From contig JACCIC010000003.1 in NCBI GenBank assembly GCA_018907035.1, forward strand, positions 1,712,001-1,776,000: a stretch of 64,000 nucleotides of DNA, written 5' to 3'. The DNA is from Sycobia sp. Sy_11 (lineage: Eukaryota > Arthropoda > Insecta > Hymenoptera > Epichrysomallidae). The notes beneath the pieces are model-generated. The model was not told the origin of the DNA. It made no database searches and saw only the letters and a program-made list of their open reading frames with translations. The translations under genes and the position numbers were made by a program. Below are positions 48,926 to 61,370 of the stretch, piece by piece. Each line of letters starts with the position of its first letter. Positions within the stretch are counted from its first letter, which is position 1.

Positions 48926-50920
48926 TTTTATTCTTTTTAATTTTTGATTTTTAATCTAATCTATTTTTAGATTTTATTCTATTTCAGATTCTTTGGGACT
49001 GACTATAAAATCTGACAGTCTGACTGTCATTATTTTAGTATGATATATTAGACTACATAGACTTTAAAAAATATTTATTAATTTAATTCCAAATACTTGA
49101 CATAAGTACAATTATTAATTTTGTAAAAGAAATACTATATATATTTTTTATTTAAATTTCATGTCATCAACGACCTACATTCCTACTTTATAATAATTAA
49201 ATATATATCGGAAAAGATTTTTCACTGGTAACGTCAGAATTATTTTTTAATACTGAAATAATTGTGCATATAGCAATTCATCTTTAACATTAAATAATTG
49301 TTAATATCTGTATGATATTCGCCGTTAATTATCAGTTAAATTCTAATTAGTTAATCTATCAAACATACGAACTATTAGCATCATATGAGAGCTGTGATAA
49401 TCACTTTTTATTTTATTTAATATCTCAAACGATTCGTTTAACATTATTGTGATCAAATTAAATGGCCAGTAATTATAAAATACCGAGAAAACAATGCGTC
49501 GTCAGATTTCTCCAAAAATTCCGACTTCATATAGATAGTAAGTGGCCTAATTAATATGAATTTAGTAAAAATAATTCTGGCTGCTTTAATCCTAGTTGTC
49601 AATGAAGAATGAATCTCACTAGTTCTTACTATTCAAATATTCATAATTGTATTATATTTGGTTGTTAATCAGTAAATTCGTTATTTACATGAATTTCATT
49701 TTTAACGCAATTGCTTTACATGTACGTACAGTCAATTATTAGTCAACAGTTGCAGAGAGCATGGGGAACGTTGGAGGTAAAATAAACTTTTTCCCAGCCC
49801 CCTCCCCTACCACTGAACTATCAAATTCTGTATCTACTGGGAAAAAAGAACAAGTGAAAAAAAAAAACTGAAATCGTCGAATTAGCCGGATATAAGGGTT
49901 ACGTGCGTGTCCGTGAGTAATTTAGCAGAACACGACGCACCGGAACATATATATATATATATATATGAAACAATTTTCACGTCCATCCAGCATGGAGCCG
50001 AACGCCGTATATAATGCGCCGACCTATTTTTGGCAATCGGGCAAGAGCAAGAAAAAGATAATTGTCCGAACGCGATCATATTGGTTTATGCCGGGGTGGG
50101 GAAAGTATCCCCGTCCTTCATGACGGAAATTCCACCGTCAACACCTTCCCTCCCAAATTCACGGACGACGGTCCTCGGGGAATTGCGCCAAATGAAACTC
50201 TCTGTCACTTACCTGACTGTAGAGCAGCGCTGGTATTCCCTCGTGCGTGGAGAGGGGGGTGGCTGACGTATCTGTTGTGCCTTCTTTTCCTTTTTTTTCG
50301 GTTGCTGCCGTTGGTTAATTTTGAGCGATCCGTGTTTCGCGTTAAAAACACGGTGTACGCGGAACGAAGCCAATAATGAAAACAGGATCGTACGAATAAA
50401 TAATATAAATAATTTCTCGGGGCAATTGTGTCGTTACGGGAACATATGATAAAAAATGGCTTCGAGACTATAGTAATATTCCTACTTTCAAAATTGAAAA
50501 TTCTGATAAAATAAAACGATGATAAACTGTATTATATTTGTTTTTCATTAATTTTGAAAACATAATAAAGATTCTTAGTTATAAGTTTTTTTACATTGGA
50601 ACTTTTAAGGCTTAAATGGAAAAATTAATCATCTTTAAACAACACTTCACCGAAATTACGTAAAAAACGACGCGAGTAAAATAATAGTATCGCGATAACA
50701 ACGCAACTTCATATAAATAGAAAAAATTTCAAATAAATCACATATGTAAAGAACGGCCATATTTTTAAAAAGTTTACACACTGATTGTAAATACTTTATT
50801 ACATTTAAGGCATAAAGGAGTAGGAAATCGTAGCATTTTCAGAATAGTATATATCAGTTATTATTTACACTCAAATAAACGATCGAGTATTGTTGCAAAT
50901 TCGATCGGTCGTTACAACTT

Positions 50921-50922
<2 letters not shown>

Positions 50923-50974
<52 letters not shown>
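50923..50974. repeat. (TA)n microsatellite
   Basis: About 26 uninterrupted units. Confidence 0.95.
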
Positions 50975-50978
<4 letters not shown>

Positions 50979-51308
50979 GTGTATGTATAACGTCGCTCGT
51001 CGAATAACGAAAGAACATTCATCGTCGTTCTTCTGCACGGTATGCCAAGTGCTCTCGAGAAACGGCTTTATTTATTCTTCTTCTTTTTTTTTTATACTTA
51101 CGCTTCGCCTGCCCTCGGCAATGCGTTACATTCCAGAAATCGCACATTCAATTTATTTAGCTATCGCACAACGGGGATTCTCTTTCAATGCCCGAGCGCT
51201 CGTCGGATTTTCAAGCTGAAAAAAGCGATGGCCCTTCTTATGGCTCCGCGTTCTTTTACAGCTAAATAAATCGTCCCGCATACATACATACATGACACCG
51301 GTATAGAC

Positions 51309-51309
<1 letters not shown>

Positions 51310-51357
<48 letters not shown>
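51310..51357. repeat. (TA)n microsatellite
   Basis: About 23 uninterrupted units, under 350 bp from the previous one. Confidence 0.95.
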
Positions 51358-51362
<5 letters not shown>

Positions 51363-54300
51363 CGTAACGGAATAAAAAGCTTTTTCCGTCGTTTCGTCCG
51401 AAAGAGTACTGTTTTTTTTTCGCCTCTTTCGCGCCGAGGGCGCCTTATTCTTTCTCGTGTATAGCTTTTATAAAAGATCCGTATCGTGTAGTATTACGAG
51501 TAACCATCGTATTCGATGAAAGCTGCGATAGTCGGGACGATTCCGAGCTTTATCGAGCTTTTTGAAGAAAAAAAAACTCGTTTTTACCAAAAAGACAGGA
51601 CTAATTTTAAATCTCCCATTTCATTCGGCTTGATTGAATCGCTTAAATTTACAATTCGTCGATAAACTTGACCCGTGGCTCAGATTTGAGATTTCAAAGG
51701 TATTAAAAGCGATCGCTTTTCCTTCCGTTTACGCAATGCGCGAGCGGGAGCGATTTACATCAGTCGCTGTCGAATGGTACATTGTTCTTTTCTGTATTTT
51801 TATTCTGTACGCTTTCTGTGGCAAATTTTTTTGAGATTTCTCGTTTCGTCCAGTTTTTTTTCACCTTTAGGTACTTCCACGAGATTCGACGTTTTTTTCT
51901 TTTTTATTTTCGACACAGTTTTGCCAAGCTGGTTTCGTACGTAAGCGTCGCTGATTTGCCTCGGCCATTCTCACATCTCAACTAGTTTTACTATACTCGA
52001 TAGTAACTTTAATTGTTCTAAGAAATTATGACGATATGATTAACTCGTATTATAGGAATAGTTTACATAATCGACTACTACTCCTCTGTTTTCTTTTTTT
52101 TTTTACATCCATTTTCTCCTTGTTCATATTAATACAAAAATAACAACAGTTACATATAAAAAGTTCAAAGGAAACATTATCGATTACATGATTGTGTTAT
52201 GTTTTTATTATTTGTTTATTACGCAACAATGATTTAAAGGATTTTTTTTCATAGACTTCAATTTTTATTCTGTTCTGTATGTATACACAATTTTTTTTAA
52301 TTCAAATTTTCTTCAATTATACAATATCAATTTATATTAACGTTTATTTTAGTTAATGCTTATTTAAAAAAGATATCTATACTGATTGCGCCATTTAGTT
52401 TTTTACGTAATATCACATGCTTGAAAGTATTTCAACTTTGTCGCGTGATGATAAATTAACAAGAATTACTATTTACCTCATCACATTTCAATCAAATCAT
52501 CGCAAAAGTCTATGAAAATGTTAACAATCATTTATTGATTGGATTAATATTTTGCATATTAACGCTTAAAAATTTCTTTACAACGTTCTATTAATCATTC
52601 ATTAATTTTTCCAATCTATCCTTTTATTCAACGATTACAAATATTACTTCGCTCCACAAACGTTATTCCGCTTGTTACAAGTTAAAAATGCGCTTTGTAT
52701 CTTTGGGATCACGTATATATATATGTATATATTTCATGTCTAACGAGGTAAACTTGCGACGCGCTGTTTATGTTTTGTTTTGGCATAACGAGATGTCGTC
52801 GTGAACCTAAGGACTGTTTATTAATTTAACAGGATGAGACGGCAGAGAGATCAGCTTGTGCGTCGGAAATTCAATGCCTGCCCCCCCCCCCGCCCTCAAT
52901 CGAACCATAATCGTCCTGAGTTCATAATTCGATTTCACTTCGATTTCGGTCTTTAACGATCGGGCGGAGAACAACGAAATTGTAATACGAAAATATCCAA
53001 TTGAAAATTGTTGTTGATTGCATATCAAAACTTTTCACCTAATTCTCTATCGTGTAACTTGATCGTGTAAAATTTCTGTAAGATTTCTCTACGAGATAAT
53101 TAAAAAAATAATAAATAAATAAATAACAATAGCTGTGCATTTAGCATACCGTGAACGCGGATTACGGAAAAATGCTTCATTTATTAATAAATTCATTTTA
53201 CAAAGTTGGCTCCTCCGGCGGCGCACTGAATTTTTTTACAAAACTTCGCCACGCCGTCGGTTTAATTTTGTTTCACTTGCCCTTCGCATTGATTTTAGCG
53301 CGCTTTTAATTATTCCATACAGAACTTGCGAAGCGCGAGTTTTAAGCATAAACGTTTGGGAGAAAGTTGTATATGTCTCGCGGGCGGGACGAATAGCGCC
53401 AGTTATCGTTCCCTTTTTTCCCTTGTAATAAAAACGAGTATTAACCTGGATTAGTTGAGAATTGAGCGTGAATTAGTTTTTATTATTGAAAAAAAAGAGA
53501 AACGAAAACTCTAACCGCTCGTCTAGCTATAATTATCAACAATGTTTAGAATAACCAAATCTTCACACAAATCATGCGATGTGATAATATAATTGCTCGT
53601 AAAATAGAACATACGACAATAAATGCTGCGTTCAACAAAAGACAAGCATTAGATCTTTTTTGCGTGTCAATCTTTGCTTGCATAATTAAAAAAGCTAAAA
53701 AACCATTGACGCATGATTGATGTATATTTTGATTTATTGATTTTTGGTTTGTTTTTTTTTTTATTTTATCAATCGTTCTCATTCTCTCTTACATACGTAT
53801 TCATGCACATATCATATCAACTTCTTTTCTTAAGTTATGATTTACAGAGATTTATCATTAACAACAATAATAATAGTAATATTATTAATAATGTAATAAT
53901 AAAAAATGTAATAATACAAATTATAATTATCGTCATCTTAAGTATATTAATAAATATCCATAAGCATCCGCGGTATGTTATCCACGATTCGTCGCTCACT
54001 CGCCACGTAGAAAAAGTCTTATTTATGTCTGTTTCTTCATTATTCTTGCTTGGATTTTGATTCGACATTGCCATCGAAATTCTCGCACTCGGGGAAAAAA
54101 GACTAACGCTAATACATACTATATTTTTCATTTACGATTCGCTGTCAAAAAATTCTATATATGCTTGAAAATATTTTAAATACAAAATTAATCTTAAATC
54201 TTCGTCATTTATTCCGAATCTTTTCATTATTACTAAATGACATGTCTTATAAAGAAACTGTAAAGAAATCGGAAATTTGTGTACACAGTGAATAATCGAT

Positions 54301-54851
54301 AATATACGACTCTGATCCAGGATAGTTCGGTAACTGAAAGGGGTGAAAAACTATTTCTTTAAATTCGAGCATTTCCAGGAATTTCTTGGCAGTTTCACTT
54401 ATTATAATAAAGTAGATATCATTATATTCGATCTCTCGTGTCCACTGCACGGATTTCTCATGCACGGCTGGAATGCGGCTTCTTATTTTTCCCTCGAAAA
54501 GCATCTAAGGAATTCCGTACGCCCTACATGTATATAGTTCCATGTAAATGAGATCTCGCGTTTCGCACGCGTACATATGTATATATAACCACACTCACAC
54601 AGTAATAACAGTTAAAACAAAGTTGACATTTTTTTTTTTTCATTTCCGTAAACGGGCGGCTGTGCTGATGATAGTCGTTAATTACACAAGCATGCACTCC
54701 AAACCCGGGACCATTGATTTCTGCGATTTTTCGTTCGATTATTTTAGCATTAATTTATTATTTTCTTACCTACCCCGCCCCTTTCATGGTACATTACCTG
54801 TCGGGGTCGGCGCGATTTAAATTTTTGATTCACCATTATCGTACCATATCG

Positions 54852-54882
<31 letters not shown>

Positions 54883-56485
54883 GTTCACTCTTATACATAG
54901 CTTATTTACAATGTACATGTATATACGAACAACCGGAGATGTTCCGCAGTTCACTTTTTCTACTTATGTCGCACTTTGTCCATCTTGTTATCCGCGGATT
55001 TTCTAATTGTTCGTAGCATTGAAGAGTTCATACACATCGGCGATGCGATCGTGGCACAGGGCATTATTAGCGGAATTGTCGGTAGCGAGGCGAGCAATCG
55101 CCTGTACGAATCAACGTATAAAGGATTTATTCGAATGTTGGGAACGACTGGAAATTACTTTCATTTTTCAAGTTTAATAGACCTGAACTTTCGTAAGCAA
55201 ATAATACTCCGCGAACTTTCTCTCCCTCCTTTTTTTTGTAATTTTCAATGAATTTTTCCTTATTAAATATTCAGTTTTTTCGTTCCAACATTTGACGAAT
55301 AATTTCTTTAAGCGGTTTGAAGCGAATGCGCGGTCTCCAGTTCTGCTCGTCGACCGTTTCGAGCTGTAAGCTTCTGAGTCTTATTTATCAACATATAAAA
55401 ATTATTAATATATGCTTGGAGAGCCGAAGCCGCAAAATTATAATGTAATAATTCAATTGTTTTGTTGTTTTATTTTCTCTGTAATTGATTAAAAAATTAT
55501 GAAAATCCAAGTTACTATTAATTTTATTACGAGTGCTTTTTTTATTTAGTGATATTAAATATTTATATTAATTAATTATTTAGTAAACATTGTACAATTA
55601 TTCTAATACTAATGCGTTTATATTCATTAATTCGCTTTTTAATTTATTATTACAGAAAATACACTCGCAACAACGTTAATCGTCAATCAGATTTCAAAAG
55701 AATGCGTATAGTTTATTAATGAATCTTATACCTATTTGTTTTATATACAATGTATCTGGAAAGTGCAAGAGAGATTAGCGTATTATATAACGCAACAACA
55801 GCTTTGTAAAAAAAAGATTCACTGATTGTTCTATGTGACTTCAGTGACTATTCGCCATTTATACTCAACTAAAATTGACTATTTACAAGATTAAAAGTAA
55901 CATTATTTTGGTTTTACCCGTGATTCAGAAGGCGCAACTAAGGCCTTCGTCGTTTTCGCGATTCATAAATTGAGAAATCACGGTCGACCAGAACATTTAA
56001 ATGTTTGATTATTTTTTAAGGGTCAGGGCTAATTACGCAGGATGTAATCTCAGTAGTAAAGATGTTCAACGATATTTATTTGAAGCTAAGTAAATAGCAG
56101 TGGAAATAAAACGGTCCTAAAAAATAGTATTCGCTAGATTAAAATTTCAAAAATATACACATATGATATATATAGAGATTGATTTGTTAACGCATTTGTC
56201 ACTGTAAACCATCACTTTTAGCTATTATCGACATATACAAAAAATATCCATTCCTATATTCCCTGTACACATTATATAAATATCTCGTTTAGGAACAGGA
56301 TTGATGTCTCGAAGCGCCAATTCTATTATAAAAGCTTTCGCTTAAAAAAACCCTATAGTTGAAAACGTCAAAAATACCGGAACCGCATGTATACATATAT
56401 GTATATACATCTATACCAAAAACATCCGAGTCAAATTAGTTCGAGAAAATTCTGCGGAAACCTTAAAAAATGCGCCTTGCCCTTA

Positions 56486-56491
56486 TTTAAT
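56486..56491 (-). other. Possible polyadenylation signal for the receptor transcript (ATTAAA)
   Basis: ATTAAA on the minus strand lies about 180 nt after the TAG of the long tail frame, where composition drops back to AT-rich. The hexamer is common by chance in such DNA, so this is only a plausible placement. Confidence 0.25.
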
Positions 56492-56668
56492 ATTTTATAG
56501 CTACGACCGCGACAGAGCCTCTCCCCCTCCCGCAAAGACTCAGAAGCTTCTCGAGAGCGCGCGCGATCCAGCTCCGGACAACGAAGAGCCCCTCTACGAC
56601 TTTAATACGCCGCTCTACGACCGGCCCTCGTGCCCCTCCTCCTCGCCCTCGCCGATGGGCTCCATGCG

Positions 56669-57064
56669 CTACGTGACGTACTCGGGCTTCTCGTCCTCGG
56701 GGCCGCGCTGCTGGTGCGTGGCCCAGTAGCCGGGCGACGCCGGGGCCCAGGGCACCGCCACGTCGAGCGCGGCTACGCCGAGGCCCCCCAGCCGCTGGGG
56801 CGTCTGCTCCCCCTCCACCGCCTCCTGCTCCCGCTCCCCCTCCTCATCCCCCTCCTCCTCGTCCTCGTCCTCGTCCTCGTCGTCGTCCTGCCGCGGCTGG
56901 GGCCTCGGCGACTTGGGCGGCGACTCGGCGAAGGTGACGCTCCTGCGGCCGGGGCGCCGGGGCGGCGGCGGCGGCGGCGTCGGCATGGCTATCGAGGGCG
57001 AGCAGCTGCTCTCGGCGATGGTGTCGAGGCTCGCGTAGCTCGTTAGACCTGGGTGTGGCTGTTG
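56669..57064 (-). CDS. Overlapping long open frame, possible alternative receptor tail
   Basis: In the frame one base behind the T-Q-V tail, an open stretch runs through and past the TAA to a TAG at 56,669-56,671. If entered at the AG just upstream of 57,064 it would be 131 codons. That acceptor (gtgcgcag) lies 56 nt inside the first one and preserves phase 0. It reads TSYASLDTIAESSCS, a run of six prolines, RRPGRRSVTF (basophilic kinase-like site), an Asp/Glu-rich tract of about 30 residues, and ends EDEKPEYVT. By my count, from the Met at 56,986 to the stop all but two of about 105 codons end in G or C, while the other two frames lack that pattern. That argues for real coding use. It could be an alternative tail, part of a tail joined by an exon I did not find, or the main tail with a sequence error near 57,045. 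Confidence 0.5.
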   Translation of the reverse strand, partial: QQPHPGLTSYASLDTIAESSCSPSIAMPTPPPPPPRRPGRRSVTFAESPPKSPRPQPRQDDDEDEDEDEEEGDEEGEREQEAVEGEQTPQRLGGLGVAALDVAVPWAPASPGYWATHQQRGPEDEKPEYVT

Positions 57065-57120
57065 CTGCGCACCTGGTGCTCGGCCTCGGCATTGCCAATC
57101 GCGTTCGCTGGCACGTAATA
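57043..57120 (-). CDS. AMPA-type glutamate receptor, candidate C-terminal exon ending in a PDZ-type ligand
   Basis: An acceptor with a pyrimidine-rich lead (ctttgccccacag) opens a phase-0 frame of 25 codons and a TAA. It begins YYVPANAIGNAEAEHQ and ends SNSHTQV. Phase 0 matches the phase in which the 63,116 donor leaves, so the two can be joined directly. The final T-Q-V fits the class I PDZ-binding consensus (S/T-x-hydrophobic), a common way for AMPA receptor tails to bind scaffold proteins (family knowledge). About 21 of 25 codons end in G or C. One or more small in-phase exons between here and 63,116 cannot be excluded. Joining is inferred from phase, strand, tail motif and composition, not observed. 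Confidence 0.68.
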   Translation of the reverse strand, partial: YYVPANAIGNAEAEHQVRSNSHTQV

Positions 57121-57188
57121 CTGTGGGGCAAAGGGCGGATCGCGCCCGGTTTAAGAGCTGTCAATGACGGATTCGAGTGGCGGGTGCT

Positions 57189-57222
57189 GTGGGGGGGGTG
57201 GTGGTGGTGGTGGTGGTGGTGG
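57189..57222. repeat. G-run and (GGT)n tract near the receptor tail acceptor
   Basis: On the minus strand this is (CCA)n followed by a C run and CAG. It could act as an alternative acceptor; from there the phase-0 frame reads HPPLESVIDSS and stops. Confidence 0.85.
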
Positions 57223-59173
57223 TAGCGGTATTGTTGTCGGCGGGTCGTACTGGGATTATAGGCTGTGCGAGACATTTGATTTGGAGTTGGCGCTCGTGCG
57301 CGCGCTTATAATTCTATTGCATTCGTTCCGCTTGCGCTTGCGCTAGTGTCCCGTTTCAAGATAATTCCGTAAGGTCGAAGAGGTCGCCCCGTGGCGAGCC
57401 TTCGCAGGTGTCCTGTTAAGGGGAAGGCGGTTTTTTAGAGGGCGCCAAGAAGATCAGAGGCGTAGATTGTCGAGACTCGAGTCGGGAGGTTTGAGATCAG
57501 TGTCTTGGATAAGAAAAGTGTTTGCTTGGATCGGTAAGGATCGATTTTACGTTTTGGTTGAAAAGTAAATATTGAAGAATAATTGTAAGGATTTAACGTG
57601 GGCAGTATTTGTCGATAAATGTACTTCTTTTTACAGAAAAATACGCGCGGCTTTGTTTGTTCCTTAGATATTTCAATTTTATTGTATAAGAATATCAAGC
57701 ATCGTATAGAGCTGAATTTTTAGACAGTATATGACATTATCTACTTAATATATCATTTGAGATTTCTCTTACTGCGTATATTCTATCTATCGATCCAATA
57801 TTTATTTCTCATTATAGTAGGGCAATCAATATTACTTATTAGAATATTTAATAAAAAAATTTATGTATCTAATTTATGTTTCTGATGTACAGTCTCTAGT
57901 TTACTTATTTAGTTGTCATTTAAAAATACTATTAAATATTATTTATTACTTCTTTTTTCATTTCAGTAAATAGTACTATTTAATTTACATGACCGGAATG
58001 ACGTTGGCTGTACTACTTAAAATCATATTTGATCTTAAATCCTTAAATATTCATAATGTACTTTTATCGACAATACTGATTAAAATATTTTATTTCCAAA
58101 TTTGTTAAAATAATAAAAAACGAATACAAAAAATTAAAAAATTACCAATGATTTTATTCAAAATTGATTAAATTTTTTCGTTGCAAAGACAGAAGAAGAG
58201 GTTTTAAATGAAGATTCTCTAACAGATTCGGATAATGTAAATAAAAACTTAATATGAATTTTACATTTAATAACTTTGTACAGCTGCTTTTAAATAAAAT
58301 AGGTTGTTTAGCATATAAAAATGTTGATTTATTTAAATACCAATGAACTAAAAGTTGCTCATCTAATGTCTTTTACAGACAAATATTTTTTACAAAAGTA
58401 CTGTACTTTATAATGATATTAAAAAATTTTTCCACTGATATTAGTAGTTAATAATTTAAAATATAAAATATTTTAATTATATGCGTTTATCACAATAATT
58501 GATTATGCATTGAATATTGAGTTATAAATTAATTTTCAATGGAACATGTGCATTCAGGCAAGGTAAGTTCTATTATTAGTACCTCCAATAATTGATTAAT
58601 ATGGAAAATTAATTTAGTATGATGATCAAAAATAATTGCACATTTACCATTTTATCAATAATTGAGTATCTATTTTTACCTTGCTAATTTTATATTAAAA
58701 TTTTAATCTGACTTTGATAAATTTGATTATTACTTTGCTGAAAGAAATAACGAGAATTTAATTCTCTTCTTAAATATAGCAACTCTGACGAATGCATAAA
58801 TATTAGATTACATACGGATATTATGCGGAACGCGGGTTGTTTATTCGTTAAAAGTTGTACCTTATTTCAACCCCGGTCTTTTCAACTTATTTCTTTAATC
58901 AATCAAACGTGTCAGTGTACATGTGTGTTTATGTAAGCGCACACAGCGAGCAAAATGAAAAGACATACACCCACAAAGCTTTTACACGGGTCTTCGCTAT
59001 TGCAGGCGACGAGGATATTTTTTTCTATTTGATAACGAAAATTGTCTAAAATGTCGTGCGTTAATAGTTAATTATAGAGCGCGTCCAATTGACATTGCAG
59101 GCAACAAGCTTATCGGAACGAAGCGGTGGAAAATAAGCTGCAAATAGACGGGGGAAAAGACAAGAGAAGAGGT

Positions 59174-59175
<2 letters not shown>

Positions 59176-59224
<49 letters not shown>
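59176..59224. repeat. (GA)n microsatellite
   Basis: About 24 units inside the receptor intron. Confidence 0.95.
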
Positions 59225-59230
<6 letters not shown>

Positions 59231-59827
59231 AGGGCGAGATTTTTAGATTCTTGGGCGGGATTTTAGATTTATAATTATTATTAATATAATTCACTAATAT
59301 TTAGGGTCAAAGGATACGTCTAATTTTATGATAAATATATAATATGATTATTTAACATGAAATTATAGTATACAGATTATTTCATGATAAACGATCTAAT
59401 ATTAATTCCATGCCTAATGAAATATTCAAAAATCTGTTAATGATCAAGTGCAGGATATATTTCGAAATTAATTTTAGTATTATTTATAATACAGAAAAAT
59501 AACAAGAAACTCAAAAAATAGTCAATTAAATATATTTGTATATAAAAATTATTGGGAAAATTATTCTACGGTGCAGCTAAGCCATTCAGGGTCCGAGCAA
59601 GACAATCTCCTTAATTGAGTTTATACAATAATATAAAAAACATAGCCTTATTCATTTGTTTTAGTTCTTATCTATTATAATCTAGTTTTATGAAAAAGCA
59701 GTTATAAACTTTAAAAATGGTTCAATTGTCAAAAAAAAGAGAAATGGATTAATGAAGGTCAGCCAGATAAATGAAGAGACAGAAGGAAGCTCGAGAGCGT
59801 CGCAGTCAATCAAGAGCGTGTACTCAC

Positions 59828-59882
59828 TTATGGTCCCGGGCAAGGCGCATGCATCCTCCGTCTAACTCTGCAGTCCGTACCA
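59828..59882 (-). other. Candidate cryptic or alternative 55-nt exon in the receptor intron
   Basis: On the minus strand a strong acceptor (acttttttgtttcttgtctctag) precedes 55 GC-rich bases followed by a near-consensus donor (ataa|gtgagt). Entered in phase 0 from the upstream receptor exon it reads WYGLQS and stops, so inclusion would truncate the tail. It is open in one other phase. Two good splice sites this close in AT-rich DNA are notable, but there is no conservation evidence. Confidence 0.22.
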
Positions 59883-60213
59883 CTAGAGACAAGAAACAAA
59901 AAAGTAATACGAAAAACGATAACACAGCTCTCTACGTTTAGCCTTCGGTATCGCGTACATTACCAATTATGAATAGTACTTATTGTAACGATAACTGTAA
60001 TAATAATAATAATAAGAATAATAATAAGAATCATAAGAATAATAATAATTTTATGAACAGTTTTATTGCAACGTAAAGTAAAAAAAAATACGATAAAAGA
60101 AACGTATGTATGAGCAATGAGAGAAGAGAATCATGTGGTATATTGCGTTATCAAGTGAACAATGTACAAAATTAGTGGGATGAATTTGAAGAATATGTAT
60201 ATATGTATGATGA

Positions 60214-60221
60214 CGTATATA

Positions 60222-60282
<61 letters not shown>
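60214..60282. repeat. (TA)n microsatellite
   Basis: About 34 units with one interruption (attata), inside the receptor intron. Confidence 0.95.
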
Positions 60283-60286
<4 letters not shown>

Positions 60287-60579
60287 TATGAAATTTACTG
60301 ATATGTACAATTTTTCTGAATCCGCATTCTGAGAAAATTCGCCATTTCAATATTGCTTGTTATGTCCATTTTCTACACCAACAGAATATTTACAAATATA
60401 CGCATGCATCTATTTGTTAATACGTCCTTTGATAATAATCAATATTTTACTTTCAAGCACTTTAGCAATTCAATTTTTAAATTCATCATTTAAATCTTAT
60501 TTAACTAAAGTATATTTAAGATTTATTAACTAAAAAATAATTGCCTACTGAAAGAAGGATCCCCCAAAAATTACGGCAG

Positions 60580-61370
60580 ATATAGTAGATTTCTTACCGG
60601 GTACGGAAAGGCTTTATTTACAAAACGAGACGTTTACTGCTCGAGATGAAGCCCGTGATTCATAAAAACGCCTCATTGTACGTGTGGACAATACGTTCTC
60701 TCATGAAAACCGAAACCACGTGGCGAAGGTGCGATGTATTGGTTAGAACGAGCAAAAGTAATTTTTTCCGCTCGGGTGTAATTTTACGCTTTTGACAGAA
60801 CAATGCAATATCCCGGCCTCATGCTATTGGTTTCGACGGTACAACGACTCAGCGGCGTCCATTACCGATACCATTTGGATGTCCTCGATAGTCGCGCCGT
60901 TATCGTTCGCAAATGCTCGCTCGATCCACGGTGGGCCGCTCGGCTCGGGGATACAAGCCTATAGTTGCCACCGTGGGAGATACCCGTTAGATAAGGAACG
61001 ATAAACGCGCGCGCGTGCCGATAGTTACAAGTGTGCGATTTTATTCGTTTAAGGGGAGCCAAGAGCCAAGGAGGCACATCCCGTGTTTATATAAAGAGAA
61101 GGAGCTTGCGTTGGCTTTTGGACTGGCGGCGGAATTTTTGTTTTGTTTTTCTTTCTCTTTTTTTGGTTTCGTCAAATGTATCTCATTCTTGCGTCGATGT
61201 CGTCTCCGTTGGACATCGAGTGGCGCTCCACGGCATTTTCTGGAATAAACCTAATAATGCAGCATCGTTTCTAAGCTTACCCGGCCGTTGTCGAAATCTC
61301 GACCGCCGCCGATCGTCAGGCGGGCCTTCGCCTTCATCGCGTCCGACAGAGGAATCTATAATATAAGTTT
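60580..61370. other. GC-richer island inside the receptor intron
   Basis: A stretch of near-balanced composition with CpG-containing words sits in an AT-rich intron. Open frames of 70-110 codons occur on both strands, but none resembles a known protein and their codon use is unremarkable. It may be a regulatory element; nothing in the sequence fixes a role. Confidence 0.3.

Larger units (their letters stand above)
48611..49050. mobile_element. 440-bp element with 75-bp terminal inverted repeats (MITE-like)
   Basis: Left end 48,611-48,685 and right end 48,976-49,050 are inverted copies: both read (from outside in) taatatat-n-atactaaaat, aatgacagtcagact, a short variable part, ttatagtca, aagaatctgaaatagaa. 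I see only about ten mismatches over 75 bp. There is no coding frame inside. The centre carries a hammerhead-like motif (48,777-48,821) and a segment shared with 13,537-13,612. The inverted ends suggest a non-autonomous DNA transposon. A foldback insertion built from other repeats is the alternative. Confidence 0.8.
49051..56480. other. Spacer downstream of the receptor gene, with islands and microsatellites
   Basis: Balanced or GC-richer patches lie at 49,740-50,380, 50,980-51,290, 51,360-51,990 and 53,130-53,440. (TA)n tracts are at 49,948-49,968, 50,923-50,974 and 51,310-51,357; (TTA)n is at 54,854-54,882. Frames up to 115 codons are AT-driven or not recognised. No gene called. Confidence 0.45.

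Noticed and set aside
53713..54131. Hydrophobic frames of 98-115 codons on both strands that look like membrane proteins
   Set aside because: Isoleucine/asparagine runs come from AT-rich triplet repeats; the two strands mirror each other and no family motif is present.
54976..55251. 91-codon plus-strand frame with ordinary amino-acid use
   Set aside because: No recognised domain, no splice or promoter context, and composition similar to other short frames nearby; too weak to call.
56630..57046. 138-codon plus-strand frame over the receptor tail
   Set aside because: Leucine/arginine/proline composition is the antisense shadow of the high-G/C-third-position minus-strand frame.
56844..57275. 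143-codon minus-strand frame over the receptor tail
   Set aside because: It is the third frame of the same region, starts in the (GGT)n tract as polyhistidine and becomes alanine/arginine-rich; its third positions lack the strong G/C bias of the other tail frame.
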